Source: Penium margaritaceum (taxonomy: Eukaryota; Streptophyta; Zygnematophyceae; Desmidiales; Peniaceae). Taken from it: a stretch of DNA of 54,881 nt. Shown piece after piece: positions 31,513 through 42,110 of this stretch. The translations under genes and the position numbers were made by a program. The DNA is taken from the NCBI GenBank assembly GCA_023375785.1, contig SZWC01004987.1:94117-148997 (forward strand), in the 5' to 3' direction. Position 1 is the stretch's first letter, and the number at the start of each line of letters is the position of its first letter. The notes beneath the pieces were generated by a model. It saw only the letters and a program-made list of their open reading frames with translations. It had not been told where the DNA came from and ran no database searches.

Positions 31513-32156
31513 TGAGAAGATGCGTGGAAGCTTCCTAGCGATACAGCCGCTGACTAGGCATCAGTGCCTGGTCAGACGGTGATGGCAGTCACAAGTCATG
31601 CACACAGCGGCAAGGGTCTGGCTAGGAGACACAAGGCAAAGTGTCATAATGCTTCACTAGCATTTGTAGAGAGAAATGACAAATGAAAGGTCCATGGCGT
31701 AAGTATCTGCCGCGGCGCACGGCGGGTGTCGCACGCAGCAGTGCAAGATCTGTCCTAAAAACCGGCCCAAACCACTGTTTTGGCCGTAACTCTGCGCAGA
31801 CATGTCAGAATGCTACGCCGTCTTGATCTAGACGTGCAGAATCAAAATCCAGATGCTACGACTGGTCACATGCATGTATCAGGCATCAAGTGGTGGACAC
31901 ACAATACAAAAAAATGCAAATCGGGCCCACGGCCAGTCCACCCATAAACTCCTGTGTGCTGCAGAAAAACTACAGGAGGTCCCGGGTAGCGTCCGGAGCT
32001 CTGGAACGGTCGTCGGTCAGCTCCTGGATGGCTGTCCACCACCAGATGACGCGCTGGTGCCTCAAGGGTCTGCATCAGGGATCTGCACGGGTATGGACAT
32101 GGCCGAGTGGTCACAGTAAACTATACAGGTTGGGAGGAACGTCACAAATCACAACT
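31513..32156 (-). repeat. 5' LTR of Copia-C
   Basis: TGAGAAGATGCG... to ...ATCACAACT. It is homologous to 18224-18868, and the outermost base is A-to-T relative to the other copy. Confidence 0.9.
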
Positions 32157-32872
32157 GCGCATCCCTCGCCTGGCGAGGGGTGCTCGCAGGTGCACAACAG
32201 CTTGTAGCCCCCAGACCTGTTGTAGTCACATTACCCAACCTTACTATCCGTAACCCCATCACTCCCGGTCTCTAGGGTGTTCACCCTGCAATGTTTCACA
32301 TCACTGTTGCACCACTCATAGCTGCTCCATAGCTCTTAGCTGCCTTGCAACACTCGGTTGCACCGTGCCTCTGCTGCCACGTAGCCTCGAAGCTCACAGC
32401 TTGCAGATCCTCAGCATCCATGCTTCCCTGTCCTGTTATCTCGTAGCCCCATAGCTGCCTCGTCTGCCACTCTCCCTTCCTTTCACGTAGTGCCACAGCT
32501 CAAAGCTTACAATTTCACAGCCACCTTTGGCGCACGGTCTCGCAACTCACACACCAGAGCACACTCCTATGCTACTCTCACCCAACAGCAGCAACAATAG
32601 CCGCGTCTATGGCTTGGATTACCATCTTCGTTTCACCAGCTGACACTGAGTTGGTCCCTACCTGTCCGAGGGGTTAGCTTGAATGTGCATGCATCGACGA
32701 GGATATTGCATGCTATGAGGAGCAGGCGGACCAGGCGGGGTTTGAGGCGTGGTCATACCACTGTTGTGAGATCCCAGGATACCACCCTGGTAAGGACTAA
32801 GACCCGATAGACGACAAGGCTCGCGCCGACGTTGTAGAATATACCGCCTACTGTCAGTTTGCTTCTGACGAC
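32157..32872 (+). other. Unassigned; probably leader or remnant LTR of Copia-D
   Basis: No domain, PBS or LTR copy is recognised. CCCTCGC-CTG-GCGAGGG (32163-32179) is a short perfect hairpin. Confidence 0.45.
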
Positions 32873-34260
32873 TTGCCAACTATGCAGAAATACACTAGGC
32901 ATGGGGCCCCCATGAAATGCAACCAACGTCTTCCTCAATCACATATAATCTCTCCCATTGCCTGTAAGACGCGTCGACACAATCAACATGCTGGTCCTGG
33001 TAGGGCTATAGCTACAGCACTAGTAGGACCAGCACCGCCAACAGAGGCAAATGGAAGACGCATCGCTTCTCATCATGTTGCATCTTGTGCTGTCTCCTTG
33101 GTAGCCGCTGCAGTGTCTGGGCCTCCTGATACTTTAACTATTATGGAAGCAGCAGTTGTCTTTAATGCTGCTGTCTCTTCCACATTCGCTACCACAGCAC
33201 ATGTTGGGCGTGCACATGCCAACACTGCTGCTAGCTAGGCTGTTGAAGCCGAATTGGCTGCCGTTGTTGACCAAGGACCTCTTACCGCCACAACAGTCAA
33301 CATTGCCACACAGTTTGCTGCAGCCGTGAACTCTGTAGTAGTAGCAACAGCTTCAGCTGCCAATTCCCTCTCCAATGTCGTTGTCTCCATCCAGACCTCC
33401 ATGGTTCATGCATCCTCTACAGCTACGTAGTCATCTCTAGGTCATCAGATACGTATCCTTGTTATAGTTGCAGCTGATGTCTCCATCCTCACAGGTGATA
33501 CCCTTGCTGGGGTCGCCTGTCTCATCGTCTCCACCTCTTCCTCTGTGGCTGTCATTGCAGCTATAGAAGCAGCTGTACTTCCACCCCTGTTTGGATTGCA
33601 CCGTTAGCTCTGGTGAGTTTCTTTTCATCAAGCACCACACCACTATCACTGGCCACGCAGCAGAGAGTGTCCTCACTGTTCAATTCAACACGCTCTATAT
33701 GCCTGTTGATGAAACATCGGACGCCTATTGGGCCCGCAGCCCTCGCCTTCTACGTGACCTTGGCAAAGCGGCTCCCGGACAGCTTCTTGCTATCCTCTCC
33801 ATCGTCAACGGCCTCATCCCCAAATTGTTTGACATCCTCAAGGAGGTGAAAGCTTATGAGCTCAAGCGTCTTGCCGTTGAGCCCGTACCTGCTGACACCC
33901 CCCCTTGTATTGGAGCTCTCTGGGACTTCACCTCCCAGGTCTCACTGACTAAACGCATCCACCGCAGAGTTGTTGCAGCTGCCACCACCGCACTCCCTTC
34001 CACTTCTTTGTCGTCCACCTTCTCTTCCTCACCCTCCTCTGCCACATCTTTCCTCAACCAAGGGGGAAGGGGGGGTGGTCATGGTTGCGGTCGGGGCAGA
34101 GGCATCAGCGAATCTGGTGCCAACGGCTAGGCTGGTCGTGGCAAAGGCAAGGGCTCCAGCAGTGCCTCTTCTTCTTCATCCACTCTGAGTACTATCACGT
34201 GCTAGAATTATGGCACCACCAGACACCAAGCACCAAAGTATCCGTAGCCACCGGACAACG
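32873..34260 (+). pseudogene. Copia-D gag, degraded
   Basis: An Ala/Val-rich N-terminal region (32873-33600) has TAG codons at 33236 and 33428. A capsid-like stretch follows (33640-34000: LTVQFNTLYMPVDETSDAYW... IGALWDFTSQVSLTKRI). A Ser/Gly tail and a degraded knuckle come near 34196-34245, where two expected Cys codons read TAT and a TAG follows the first Cys. Assignment rests on position before the copia protease and on the knuckle remnant. Confidence 0.6.
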
Positions 34261-34839
34261 AGCGTCTTGCATCAGCTATGCGAGCGCACTGGGCACTCTC
34301 TTCTGGTGGCTCTGGGAGCTCTTCTCGTGCCGTCACCTCCACAGCTCCAACAGGTCACAGTTCTCTTGTCATGACCGAGGCTGCTGTCTATACCATCGCT
34401 GCTCCCCCACCTCCGCTTCCTTATCCCTAAAGGTGGCCCTAAGGGTATTGAGGACCAGTCTACTACAGCCCCCCTTCCTGAGCCTACTCTCCTCCCGCCT
34501 GGGCTTCTACCGTCTATCTGCACCGGCATTCCTTCTATGGTGTCGTCATCTTTCCTGACCCGCCTGAGGACGAGCGCCAGTTGGACACTACTCTCTCACA
34601 CGCCATCCATCAGTGTCACCTTTGTGATCAGGGGGTGAGAGTGGGTGTTCCGGATCGGATTCACTTGCGTGTCTTGTTGATGGGGAGTTAAGTGGTCTTA
34701 CGTCCGGTTATGTTCTGGGGTGTCCTTCTACTGATTTCTCGTGGATTGAAGAGTAACAATCTGATCGCTTGCCTCGCTGTCTTGCAGCATGCGGCTAGCA
34801 TTTCTCTCCACATGCTGCCATTGCCGTCATAAGTTGTGA

Positions 34840-35321
34840 CCTTTCCGTCGTTCGTACATCGGGTGGTTCCTCGATCCTCGACTTCAGGGCCAACCACCAC
34901 ATGACCTCGTCACGCTCGTCCTTTGTCTCTCTTCGCCCTGTCGGCTTTGTCCGCTTTTCTTGCACTGGCTCTGGCCAATTTCTTCCTAATCAGGGGGTTT
35001 GAGTCGTGCCCTTTTTCGGTTTTGGGAGGGCACTATTCTTGCCAGACGTCCTGTATGTTCCATCACTTGAGCTGATTCTTCTCTCTGTTATGACGCTCGA
35101 CAACTTGGACATGAAATTCTCCTATATCTGCGGTGTTTTCTCTGTCTCTCATTACACTTGTGGCCGTATTTCACTATAGGAAAATCTTGTTATTTCTTGT
35201 TTTGTGTTACCATCATTGTTCCTATTCCAGTCACTAGTACCCTTGTGCATGTTGCTTTCTCCCATTCCCCTACGCATTCACAAATACAGCACCATCCCTC
35301 GTGCCACATCCACACTGCTAC
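34840..35321 (+). pseudogene. Copia-D protease and GAG-pre-integrase remnant
   Basis: SSILDFRANHHMTSS near 34870 is a copia protease motif in which Ser-Gly after the Asp is changed to Phe-Arg. LPDVLYVPSLELILLSV follows with several stops (TGA near 35000, TAG near 35176). It is cut at 35321 by Gypsy-E. Confidence 0.72.
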
Positions 35322-35814
35322 TGTAACAAAGTGCCTCTATTTTTCTGGCATAATCGGGGTCTCACCCGGGATTTGGGGGCACGCAGGGCATTTTCCATTC
35401 TTTGGAAATACGTTGAGAGGTCTGGCTTGACCTTGACGGCTCGCAACAGCAAGGAGGAGGAGGAGCGAGCAAGGAGCGCGCAAGCGAGCGCTGGTGTGGA
35501 GTTCACGGCGGCGCCAGGGGACAAGACTGGCCATTGATCTCGACAATCGACGGCCAGGGACTTCTCGCACAAGGCACTAGGTGCAAGTAGGGCACTGAGT
35601 ACAGGTGCAAGTAACTTGTTGTAGCAAGGTAGGAAAACATTAGGATGAGGCCTGGGCTAGCCGGCAAGACAGTATAGATACCCTTTTCTCAGTTCAGCCT
35701 AGTTAAGCTGAATTTTCGAGCTCTGGCTTCCAGACTTCTCCAAGTCTATCTTTCCGCTGCGACTGTGCTCTCCACACACTAAAGCTTAGTCTCCAGAGAG
35801 CACACACTCTCAAA
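35322..35814 (+). repeat. 5' LTR of Gypsy-E
   Basis: TGTAACAAAGTGCC... to ...ACTCTCAAA, about 493 bp. It lacks a segment of about 250 bp present in the 3' LTR. Confidence 0.9.
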
Positions 35815-35816
35815 TC

Positions 35817-35828
35817 TGGTATCAGAGC
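35817..35828 (+). promoter_or_regulatory. Primer-binding site of Gypsy-E
   Basis: TGGTATCAGAGC lies two bases after the LTR; initiator-Met tRNA 3'-end type. Confidence 0.92.
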
Positions 35829-36173
35829 CAGAGCCACGCGTTGGATGGAAGCGCTGCCGGAGCTCGCCAAATGACAAGGAGCGAAGGCATGGACTACGCC
35901 GGACAACGTCGAGGCTTATCAAAAGAGAGATTGCCGGACCAGAATTCGAAGCCAACACATGAGCCAACCTTTGGAAACTTCTTCTCTATTTCTGGAGCAT
36001 CCAGTCGGCTTACCATGCGTCCGAGGGAGACGACGGATGACTCCTACGCACTTTGAAGACGTCATATTTTCATCCTAGATTGCTGAATTGGTGCTGAAAA
36101 AGTTTTCGATTGCTGCCAAAACGTTGCAATTTTTTTTCTAAGAATCTCCTACGGCCAAAAATTATAAAGAGCC

Positions 36174-37060
36174 ATGGAGCAGACCCTACAGCAGATCGTA
36201 GAGCAGCTGAGAGCCCTCAAGCTGGAGAATGAGCGGCTCAATCGGCAGATGGCTGACCTAAGGGACGGGACAAACGTTGGACAGGTTTGGGCGACCTGGT
36301 CAAGGAGTCCGCCAAGACCAAAGCAAAAGGCTCCAGAACCATTCAATCCCTCTGTCAAGGGAGCAAGCGTTCAGACGTGGTTGCGTGGAACAGCTACTTT
36401 GGAGCTTTGGGTCACCCTCCAAAGGACGATGCTGTGCGTGTCTCATTCACGGTGACACTGCTACACAGAGTAGCATTGGAGTGGTGGAGGCAGCTGAATA
36501 TGTTGGCCACTCAAGTTGGAGGTGGGAACGCAGCTGTACAACGTACCGCGTTGTGGCAGCCAGGTGTAGGACAGGCTAAAGCGTGCGCGCCGACAACATG
36601 GGAGCAGTTTGAGCAAGCCATCATCGATCGGTTCGATCTCGTAAACGCCTCCATGGTTGCACGCAAGAAGCTGAAGCAGATCGGCTTTATGCAGGAGTAC
36701 ACACGTTGTTTCTTGGCGTTGTGCTGGAAGATTGACGACATGAGCGAGCCGAAGATGGAAGGCAAGTACTATGACGGTTTTAAGGTAGAGATTCAGTGCA
36801 CGCTGGCATTGAGTGGAATCATGGAGTTCCAGGCAATGGTGGCCACTGCTGAGTGCATTGACACGCTTCGCTACCATCGAGGGGGTTTTTGTGAGAAGCA
36901 AGAAAATTTTCAGAAAAAAATGCAGAAGCGCACAAGCTGACCCTATGGAGATCGACACAATGCAAGGAAGCTAGTAGCAGAGCAAGCCGCGTGGTGGTAA
37001 CTGTTGCATCTGCGGGAAGCCTGGGCACCATGAGGACTGCAAGAAGAAGGAGTAAGGAAA
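36174..37060 (+). pseudogene. Gypsy-E gag
   Basis: The ATG at 36174 opens a coiled-coil-like start (MEQTLQQIVEQLRALKLENERL). A frameshift near 36300-36370 leads to the capsid frame (36287-36940), of retrotransposon-gag type: WNSYFGALGHPP, VALEWWRQL, TWEQFEQAIIDRFD, ALCWKIDDMSE. A TGA at 36938-36940 precedes a zinc knuckle (CCICGKPGHHEDC, about 37003-37041) whose last spacing is one residue shorter than the usual CX2CX4HX4C. Gag would form the particle and bind RNA; frameshift and stops make it non-functional as read. Confidence 0.83.
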
Positions 37061-37076
37061 TGGCAACCAGCAGTGA

Positions 37077-37442
37077 GTGGCGGACGACCAACTTTTGGGA
37101 AAGCTTTGTCCGCATCAGCGAATGCTGAACACTGGCGAGGGGCGCCAGACTTGTCGGCAGATTAAAGTGTTGCTGAAGTGGGACGCATTGCATTCATTCT
37201 TCAGCGACGAGCTTGCAAAGAGGTTGGGGCTTGCATGGCTACCCGGGAAGCCAACTACAGCCAAGTCCATGCAAGGGGAGCTGGAGTGCAGATTGCCTCT
37301 GAAGCCTCTGAGGATCCGTCTTGGCAAGCTGTCGTACAAGGTGAACTTTCACACATGCCCGATGGACGCCTACGACGCCATTTTGGGACGTGACAGGTTG
37401 CACCGGTGGAATCCTGCTGTGGATTGGGTGCGCAGCCAGTGA
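37077..37442 (+). pseudogene. Gypsy-E aspartic protease, active site lost
   Basis: The sequence around the expected active site reads VLLKWDALHSFFSDELAKRLGL. The D-S/T-G triplet is absent while the flanking LHSFFSDELAKRLGL part is conserved. Downstream DAYDAILGRDRLHRWNPAVDW is typical of gypsy retropepsins. It ends in TGA at 37440-37442. Confidence 0.78.
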
Positions 37443-37675
37443 AAGTGAAGAAGTGCGGAGAACAAGTTGTTTTGCCATTATGGGCAGAGGAGAAGGACCC
37501 CAAGGCAGGCAAGGAGCCGCAATTGAGTTACGTGCAGCTGAAGTGCAATCAGCGCAAGGGGGACCAAGTGTACCTTGAGTGGATGCGGAAGAAGGAAGCA
37601 ACTAAAGAGGTGGAAGTCTTGGTAGAAGATGCAAAGCAATAAGAGGGAGAGCAGCAGAAAGTACTAGAAGGAGAA

Positions 37676-39187
37676 GTGTTGGGAGGCATCAAGGGAGCGT
37701 TAAAAAGCTATGATAATGTATTTCCTGCTGAGCTGTCAAAGGGCTTACCACCTAAGCGGGACATCGACCACAAAATTGATCTGTTTTTGGAAGGAACTCC
37801 AACAGTGCGGGCTGCTTGTCGCATGAGCGATAACAAGCTGGGTGAGCTGAAGAAGCAGTTGGAGGAGCTGATGGAGCAAGGGTTCATCAGGCCGTCCGTG
37901 TCACCTTACGCTGCACCGGTCCTCTTTGTGAAGAAAAAGACAGGAGACCTACGGATGTGCGTGGACTATCGCTCACTGAAAAATGTAACAATAAAGAACT
38001 GGTACCCGTTTCCAAGGGCCAATGAGCTGTTTGACCAGCTGAGGGGAGCGCAATACTTCAACAAGATTGACTTGCGCTTGGGGTACCATCAGATCCGGAT
38101 TGCGGAATGGGATGTGGAGAAGACGCCGTTTCAGATGCGGTACATCCATTTTGAGTATCTCGTGATGCCGTTTGGGTTCACCAACGCTCGTGCGATGTTC
38201 ATGAGCCTCATGAATAGGATCTTCCACCCTCACTTGGACCAGTTTGTGGTGGTGTTCCTTGACGACATCCTCATCTTCTCCCGAACTCTAAAAGAGCATC
38301 AGCAACACCTTCAGTAGGTGCTGGACATTCTTCGGAAGGAGAAGTTGTTTGATAAGCTCTGCAAGTGTGAATTCAAGAGGCGAGAGGTGGAGTTCCTTGG
38401 GCACATCATGAGTGGCAAGGGTCTCCGCATGGACCCAAAGAAGGTGAAAGTAGTGAAGCAGTGGCCGACACCAAAGTGCATATGTGACATGCGGTTCTTC
38501 CTGGGGTTTGTCAACTACTACCGGGAATTCATCCGGGGGTGCGCAAAGAAGGGTGCGCTGTTGACTCAGCTGCTTAGGAAGGATCACCTGTGGGAATGGA
38601 GAGATCAAGAGAAGAAGAGCTTCGAGGGGCTCAAGGCTGCAATGTGTGACGCTTTGGTCTTGGTGCATCCGGATTCATCCAAGGAGTATGTCATGGCGAC
38701 GGACGCAAGCGACTATGCCACTGGGGCAGTGCTGATGTAGGATCACGAGAAGGGGCCGTAGCGGATTGCCTACGCATTGTGTAAGCTGCAAGGTGCGGAG
38801 CTGAACTATGCAATCCATGGGAAGGAGATGCAGGCGGTGATCCATGCGTTCAAGCATTGGAGGTGCTACTTTGACTTGCGGTGCTGCGTGGTCTTCACGG
38901 ATACTTATACCCTGAAGTACCTGAAGACGTAACCGAACCTCAATCATTGACAGACTCGCTCTATGGAGTTCTTGGAAGGAAGTTTTGACTACGAGATCCA
39001 GTACAAGCCTGGGAAGGTGAGCCCGGCAGATCCTCTATCAAGGAGGCCAGACTTGACCCTCAACACCATCTCAGTACTGATGGGATCTCCAATCATACAT
39101 TGCCTGTTCAAGCACGGCTATGAAGTGGATGGTGAGTTCACGGGTGGTGTGCTAAAAGATACAATGTGGGACGGAGTATATTGGTGA
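37676..39187 (+). pseudogene. Gypsy-E reverse transcriptase and RNase H
   Basis: The RT frame 37676-38317 has [42 protein letters not shown] and a catalytic FLDD near 38260. TAG at 38315 is followed by the connection (FLGHIMSGKGLRMDP, FFLGFVNYYREFI) and RNase H (YVMATDASDYATGAVLM). Stops continue at 38738 (TAG), 38759 (TAG), 38930 (TAA), 38948 (TGA) and 39185 (TGA). DYEIQYKPGKVSPADPLSRRPD closes RNase H. All RT catalytic Asp residues are present, so damage is mainly nonsense. Confidence 0.87.
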
Positions 39188-39194
39188 AGGAGGC

Positions 39195-39967
39195 AGGAGC
39201 AAAGAATTGTCTTACCGGACTATGCACCATTGAAGTAGTTTTTGCTGGAGGAGGTGCATGACACCCACTACTCGGGTCACTTCGGCTTCGACAAGACACT
39301 CAAATCTTTGGGACGCCAATACTGGTGGTCATCAATGGCAACTGGCTGCAAGAGGTTTGTGAGCTGTTGTGATGTGTGCCAACGCATCAAGGCACAGAGG
39401 ACCAAGACACTTGGGGCGTTGTAACCATTACCTGTACCAGAGAGGCCTTCGATAAACATCTTCCTTGACTTCATCGCCGGGTTGCCTATAACGCAGCAAG
39501 GTAACAACACGATGTTGGTGATGGTGGACTAATTATCCAAGATAGCACATTTCATCGCATGTCCTGAGAGCATCACAGCTGCCGGGAGAGCTCAACTCCT
39601 CCTCAGTCATGTCATCAAGCTGCATGGAGTGCCGCAGTTGGTGGTCTCACATCGCGATCCACGCTTCACTTCACGATTCTGGAGAGACCTCACGGAGAAG
39701 CTAGGCACACGGGTGCAATTGACCACGGTATACCACCCACAGAGAGATGGACAGAAAGAGCGCACAAACCAGACTTTGGAGCAATTGCTGCGGAGCATGG
39801 TCCCACCTGATGGAGAGGGTTGGGAGGAGAATCTCGGAGTGGCAGAGTTTGCTCATAACTCAGCGGTGTCACCATCAACAAGAAATTCACCGTTTGAGGT
39901 GGTCTATGGCCACGAGCCACTGAGCCTAGCCACCATTGCTAGGGCAACATCTCTTCTTGATGTGTAG
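39195..39967 (+). pseudogene. Gypsy-E integrase, second catalytic Asp changed
   Basis: An HHCC zinc domain (HDTHYSGHFGFDKTL... CCDVCQRIK, 39255-39400) is followed by the core (NIFLDFIAGLP). The second Asp position reads His (CAT at 39650-39652, in VSHRDPRFTSRFW). The Glu is in QKERTNQTLEQ. Stops lie at 39236 (TAG), 39422 (TAA), 39530 (TAA) and 39965 (TAG). The C-terminal core continues (NLGVAEFAHNSAV, NSPFEVVYGHEPL). Confidence 0.83.
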
Positions 39968-40522
39968 CAGATTGCCTAAGGGCTTGCCACCACTTGGGAC
40001 GTGGTGCGGCAATGGCTGCTGAAGGCATAGAAGCAACAGAAGCAACAGGCGGATAAGCATCGCTCTGTGGAGGAGTTTCAAGTGGGAGATTACGTGATGC
40101 TTAACTCTGCTAACCTGCGGTTGATGGGAGTTGGGAATCCCAAGCTGAAGCCACAATGGGTGGGTCCGTTTCGCATTCTGGAGAAGCGGTCGGCCGTCTC
40201 CTACAAGCTCGAACTGCCAGCTCACTACACCATCCATCCAGTGTTCTATATCTCCCTGCTTTGTGCCTATTGTGACCCCAATACCTTCTTCCAAGATCGC
40301 GGGACAGCTCCACCTCCTATTGTCCAGGTTGAAGGAAGTGAGGAGTTTGAGGTGGAGAAGATTCTGGTGGACCGCCAGAGGGGACGTTGGCGTGAATTTC
40401 TAATGTAGTGGACGGGGTACCCAGCGGAGCACAACTCTTGGGAGCCAAAGGCCAACTTCCATATTGGGGGTACCAACACTGTTCTCCAGGAGTACCTCAG
40501 GCGCGGAGGGACATCGCGCCTC
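39968..40522 (+). pseudogene. Gypsy-E integrase C-terminal module and chromodomain
   Basis: The GPF/Y module (GDYVMLNSANLRL, LKPQWVGPFRILEK, HPVFYISLLCAY) is followed by a chromodomain (FEVEKILVDRQRGRW... then WTGYPAEHNSWEPKANF). TAG at 40406 lies in the chromodomain; stops at 39977 (TAA) and 40028 (TAG) lie upstream. Confidence 0.82.
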
Positions 40523-40540
40523 CAACAGGGGAGAGATGAA
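40523..40540 (+). promoter_or_regulatory. Polypurine tract of Gypsy-E
   Basis: CAACAGGGGAGAGATGAA immediately precedes the LTR start TGTAAC. Confidence 0.83.
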
Positions 40541-41321
40541 TGTAACGAATTGCCCCTATTTTTCTGGCATACTCGGGGTCTCACCCGGGATTTAGGAGAA
40601 CTCGGGGTATTTTTCGTTCTTTGAAAATACGTTGGGAGGTCTGGCTCGACCCCGACGGCTTGCAACAATGAAGAGGAGGAGGGTGCACGAGGAGCGCGTG
40701 AGCGAGCGCTGGTGTGGAGTTCACGCCGATGTCAGGGGGCTTTTTCACGCGAACCTCCACGCGACGTTCCAAACACGCCACGCGAGGGTGGCTGTCGTCC
40801 CCTCGATGAATAGCGTGTGGGACACGCTGTCCGCTGAGGGGTTCTCTTTGGCAGGAGCTCTTGACAACACACGCGGTCAACGACGACAGCAAACGCGCTG
40901 GCTGCGGCCGCGTGATGGGCGTAGTACTCCTGGTGGCGTGCGCAACACAACGACCGCACCCACCGCCAAGAGGCGCCGAGCTAACGCGACGGCTCACCAA
41001 GAGACAAGACTGGCCATCGATCTCGACGATCGATGGCCGAGGACTTCTCGCACAGGGCACTAGGTGCAAGTAGGGCACCGAGTTCAGGTGTAAGTAGGGC
41101 ACCGAGTACAGGTGCAAGTAGATTGTTGTAGCAAGCTAGGAAAGCAGTAGGCTGAGGCTTGGGCTAGCCGGCCAGACAGTATGAATACCCTGTGTTCAGC
41201 TCAGTCTAATTTATCTGTATTTTCCAGCTCTGGCTTCCAGACTTCTTCAAGTCTGTCTTTCCACTATGACTGTGCTTTCCACACACTAAAGCTTGATCTT
41301 CAGTGAGCACACACTCTCACA
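40541..41321 (+). repeat. 3' LTR of Gypsy-E (longer than the 5' LTR)
   Basis: TGTAACGAATTGCC... to ...ACTCTCACA, 781 bp. It aligns with 35322-35814 except for an extra block at about 40740-40999. It also has a duplicated 25-bp unit (GTGCAAGTAGGGCACCGAGT...) at 41062-41122. Confidence 0.9.
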
Positions 41322-42110
41322 GCTGCCATTGACAATGTGCTTCGTTTGCTTCTTGCAGATGGCCTTGATTTTGTTTCATTTCTTGCACCTTGTCATCCTG
41401 ACTGTCTTGACTATGCTCTGGGCAAAATGCACAGCTCCGCTTTTTCCACCTCTGAGTCTCGCACCTCTCATTCATTTGACCTACTAGAGGCTGATGTCAT
41501 GGGGTCTCTTCCTCATGAGTCTCTTAGAGGGGTTGTTCGTTACGTCCTCTGTCTCACTGATAACTTCTCTTGCACGCGTTGGGTCCTTGCTCTCAAGTAA
41601 AAGAGTGATGTCTGCTCCACTCTTGAGTTCTGGCTCCCTCAGGCTGAACTTTCCTGTGGTCTTTGTCTCCGTGTCCTTCACTGTGACCGTGGTGGTGAGT
41701 TCATGGACTCTACTGCTTGTTTCCTCACGTCTCACAAGGTATGCACTGAAGCTACGGCTCCCTACACACCCTTGCAAAACGGTGTGTCTGAACTCTAGAA
41801 AAGAACCCTTACTGATGGTGTCCGTACCCTCCTCAGTGCAGATAAAATGCCTCCTTTTTCTATTGAGACCATGTCCTACATGAAGTGGTTCTAGAATCAC
41901 GTTCTCCACTATTCCCTCCCTTGTCATGTCACCCCTTTTGAGCATTGGTTTGGGCCTCGTGCTGACCTTTGTCTTGCTTGTATCTAGGGTTGTGTCACTG
42001 CGGTTTGGCTTCTCGAGGACTTTCATGACAAAAAATTCAGTCTGCATACCCGCCTATGTACCTTCCACAGTGTCTCTACCATGTCCAAGGCATGGCACTT
42101 CTAAGACCCC
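41322..42110 (+). pseudogene. Copia-D integrase
   Basis: It begins right after the Gypsy-E LTR (IDNVLRLLLADGLDFVS). The core has LLEADVMGSLP (first Asp) and HCDRGGEF (second Asp, about 41680-41705). NGVSEL with the Glu is directly followed by TAG, then KRTL. KWF-TAG-NHVLHYSLPCHVTPFEHW and SKAWHF-TAA-DPDFTYVIESRDALFFDD are the copia C-terminal landmarks. A TAA also lies near 41598. Confidence 0.8.

Larger units (their letters stand above)
18224..32156 (-). mobile_element. Copia-C: Ty1/copia element with both LTRs, split by Copia-B
   Basis: LTRs at 18224-18868 and 31513-32156 flank a minus-strand gag-protease-integrase-RT-RNase H order, with a PBS at 31501-31512 and a polypurine tract at 18869-18880. 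Copia-B plus one CGTCA lies inside the integrase; without it the element is about 7.8 kb. No matching target duplication is visible (CCCAC left, GCGCA right), so a flank may have been altered. Confidence 0.9.
35322..41321 (+). mobile_element. Gypsy-E: complete nested Ty3/gypsy chromovirus
   Basis: LTRs at 35322-35814 and 40541-41321, PBS at 35817, gag, protease, RT, RNase H, integrase, chromodomain and a polypurine tract at 40523-40540 all lie in plus orientation. The flanks GCTAC (35317-35321) and GCTGC (41322-41326) match at 4 of 5 positions, consistent with an aged 5-bp target duplication in Copia-D. Pol carries at least 13 premature stops. Confidence 0.93.

Noticed and set aside
18224-32156. 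Exact target-site duplication for Copia-C
   Set aside because: Flanking pentamers (CCCAC and GCGCA) do not match, so none is claimed.
37676-40408. A reassigned genetic code (TAG/TAA = Gln, as in some green algae)
   Set aside because: In-frame TGA codons, frameshifts and lost catalytic residues accompany the TAG/TAA codons in the same elements, so ordinary pseudogene decay explains them better. It should be revisited only if host genes show the same pattern.
41484-42047. 187-residue minus-strand open frame
   Set aside because: It is antisense to the Copia-D integrase, whose motifs are clearly on the plus strand.
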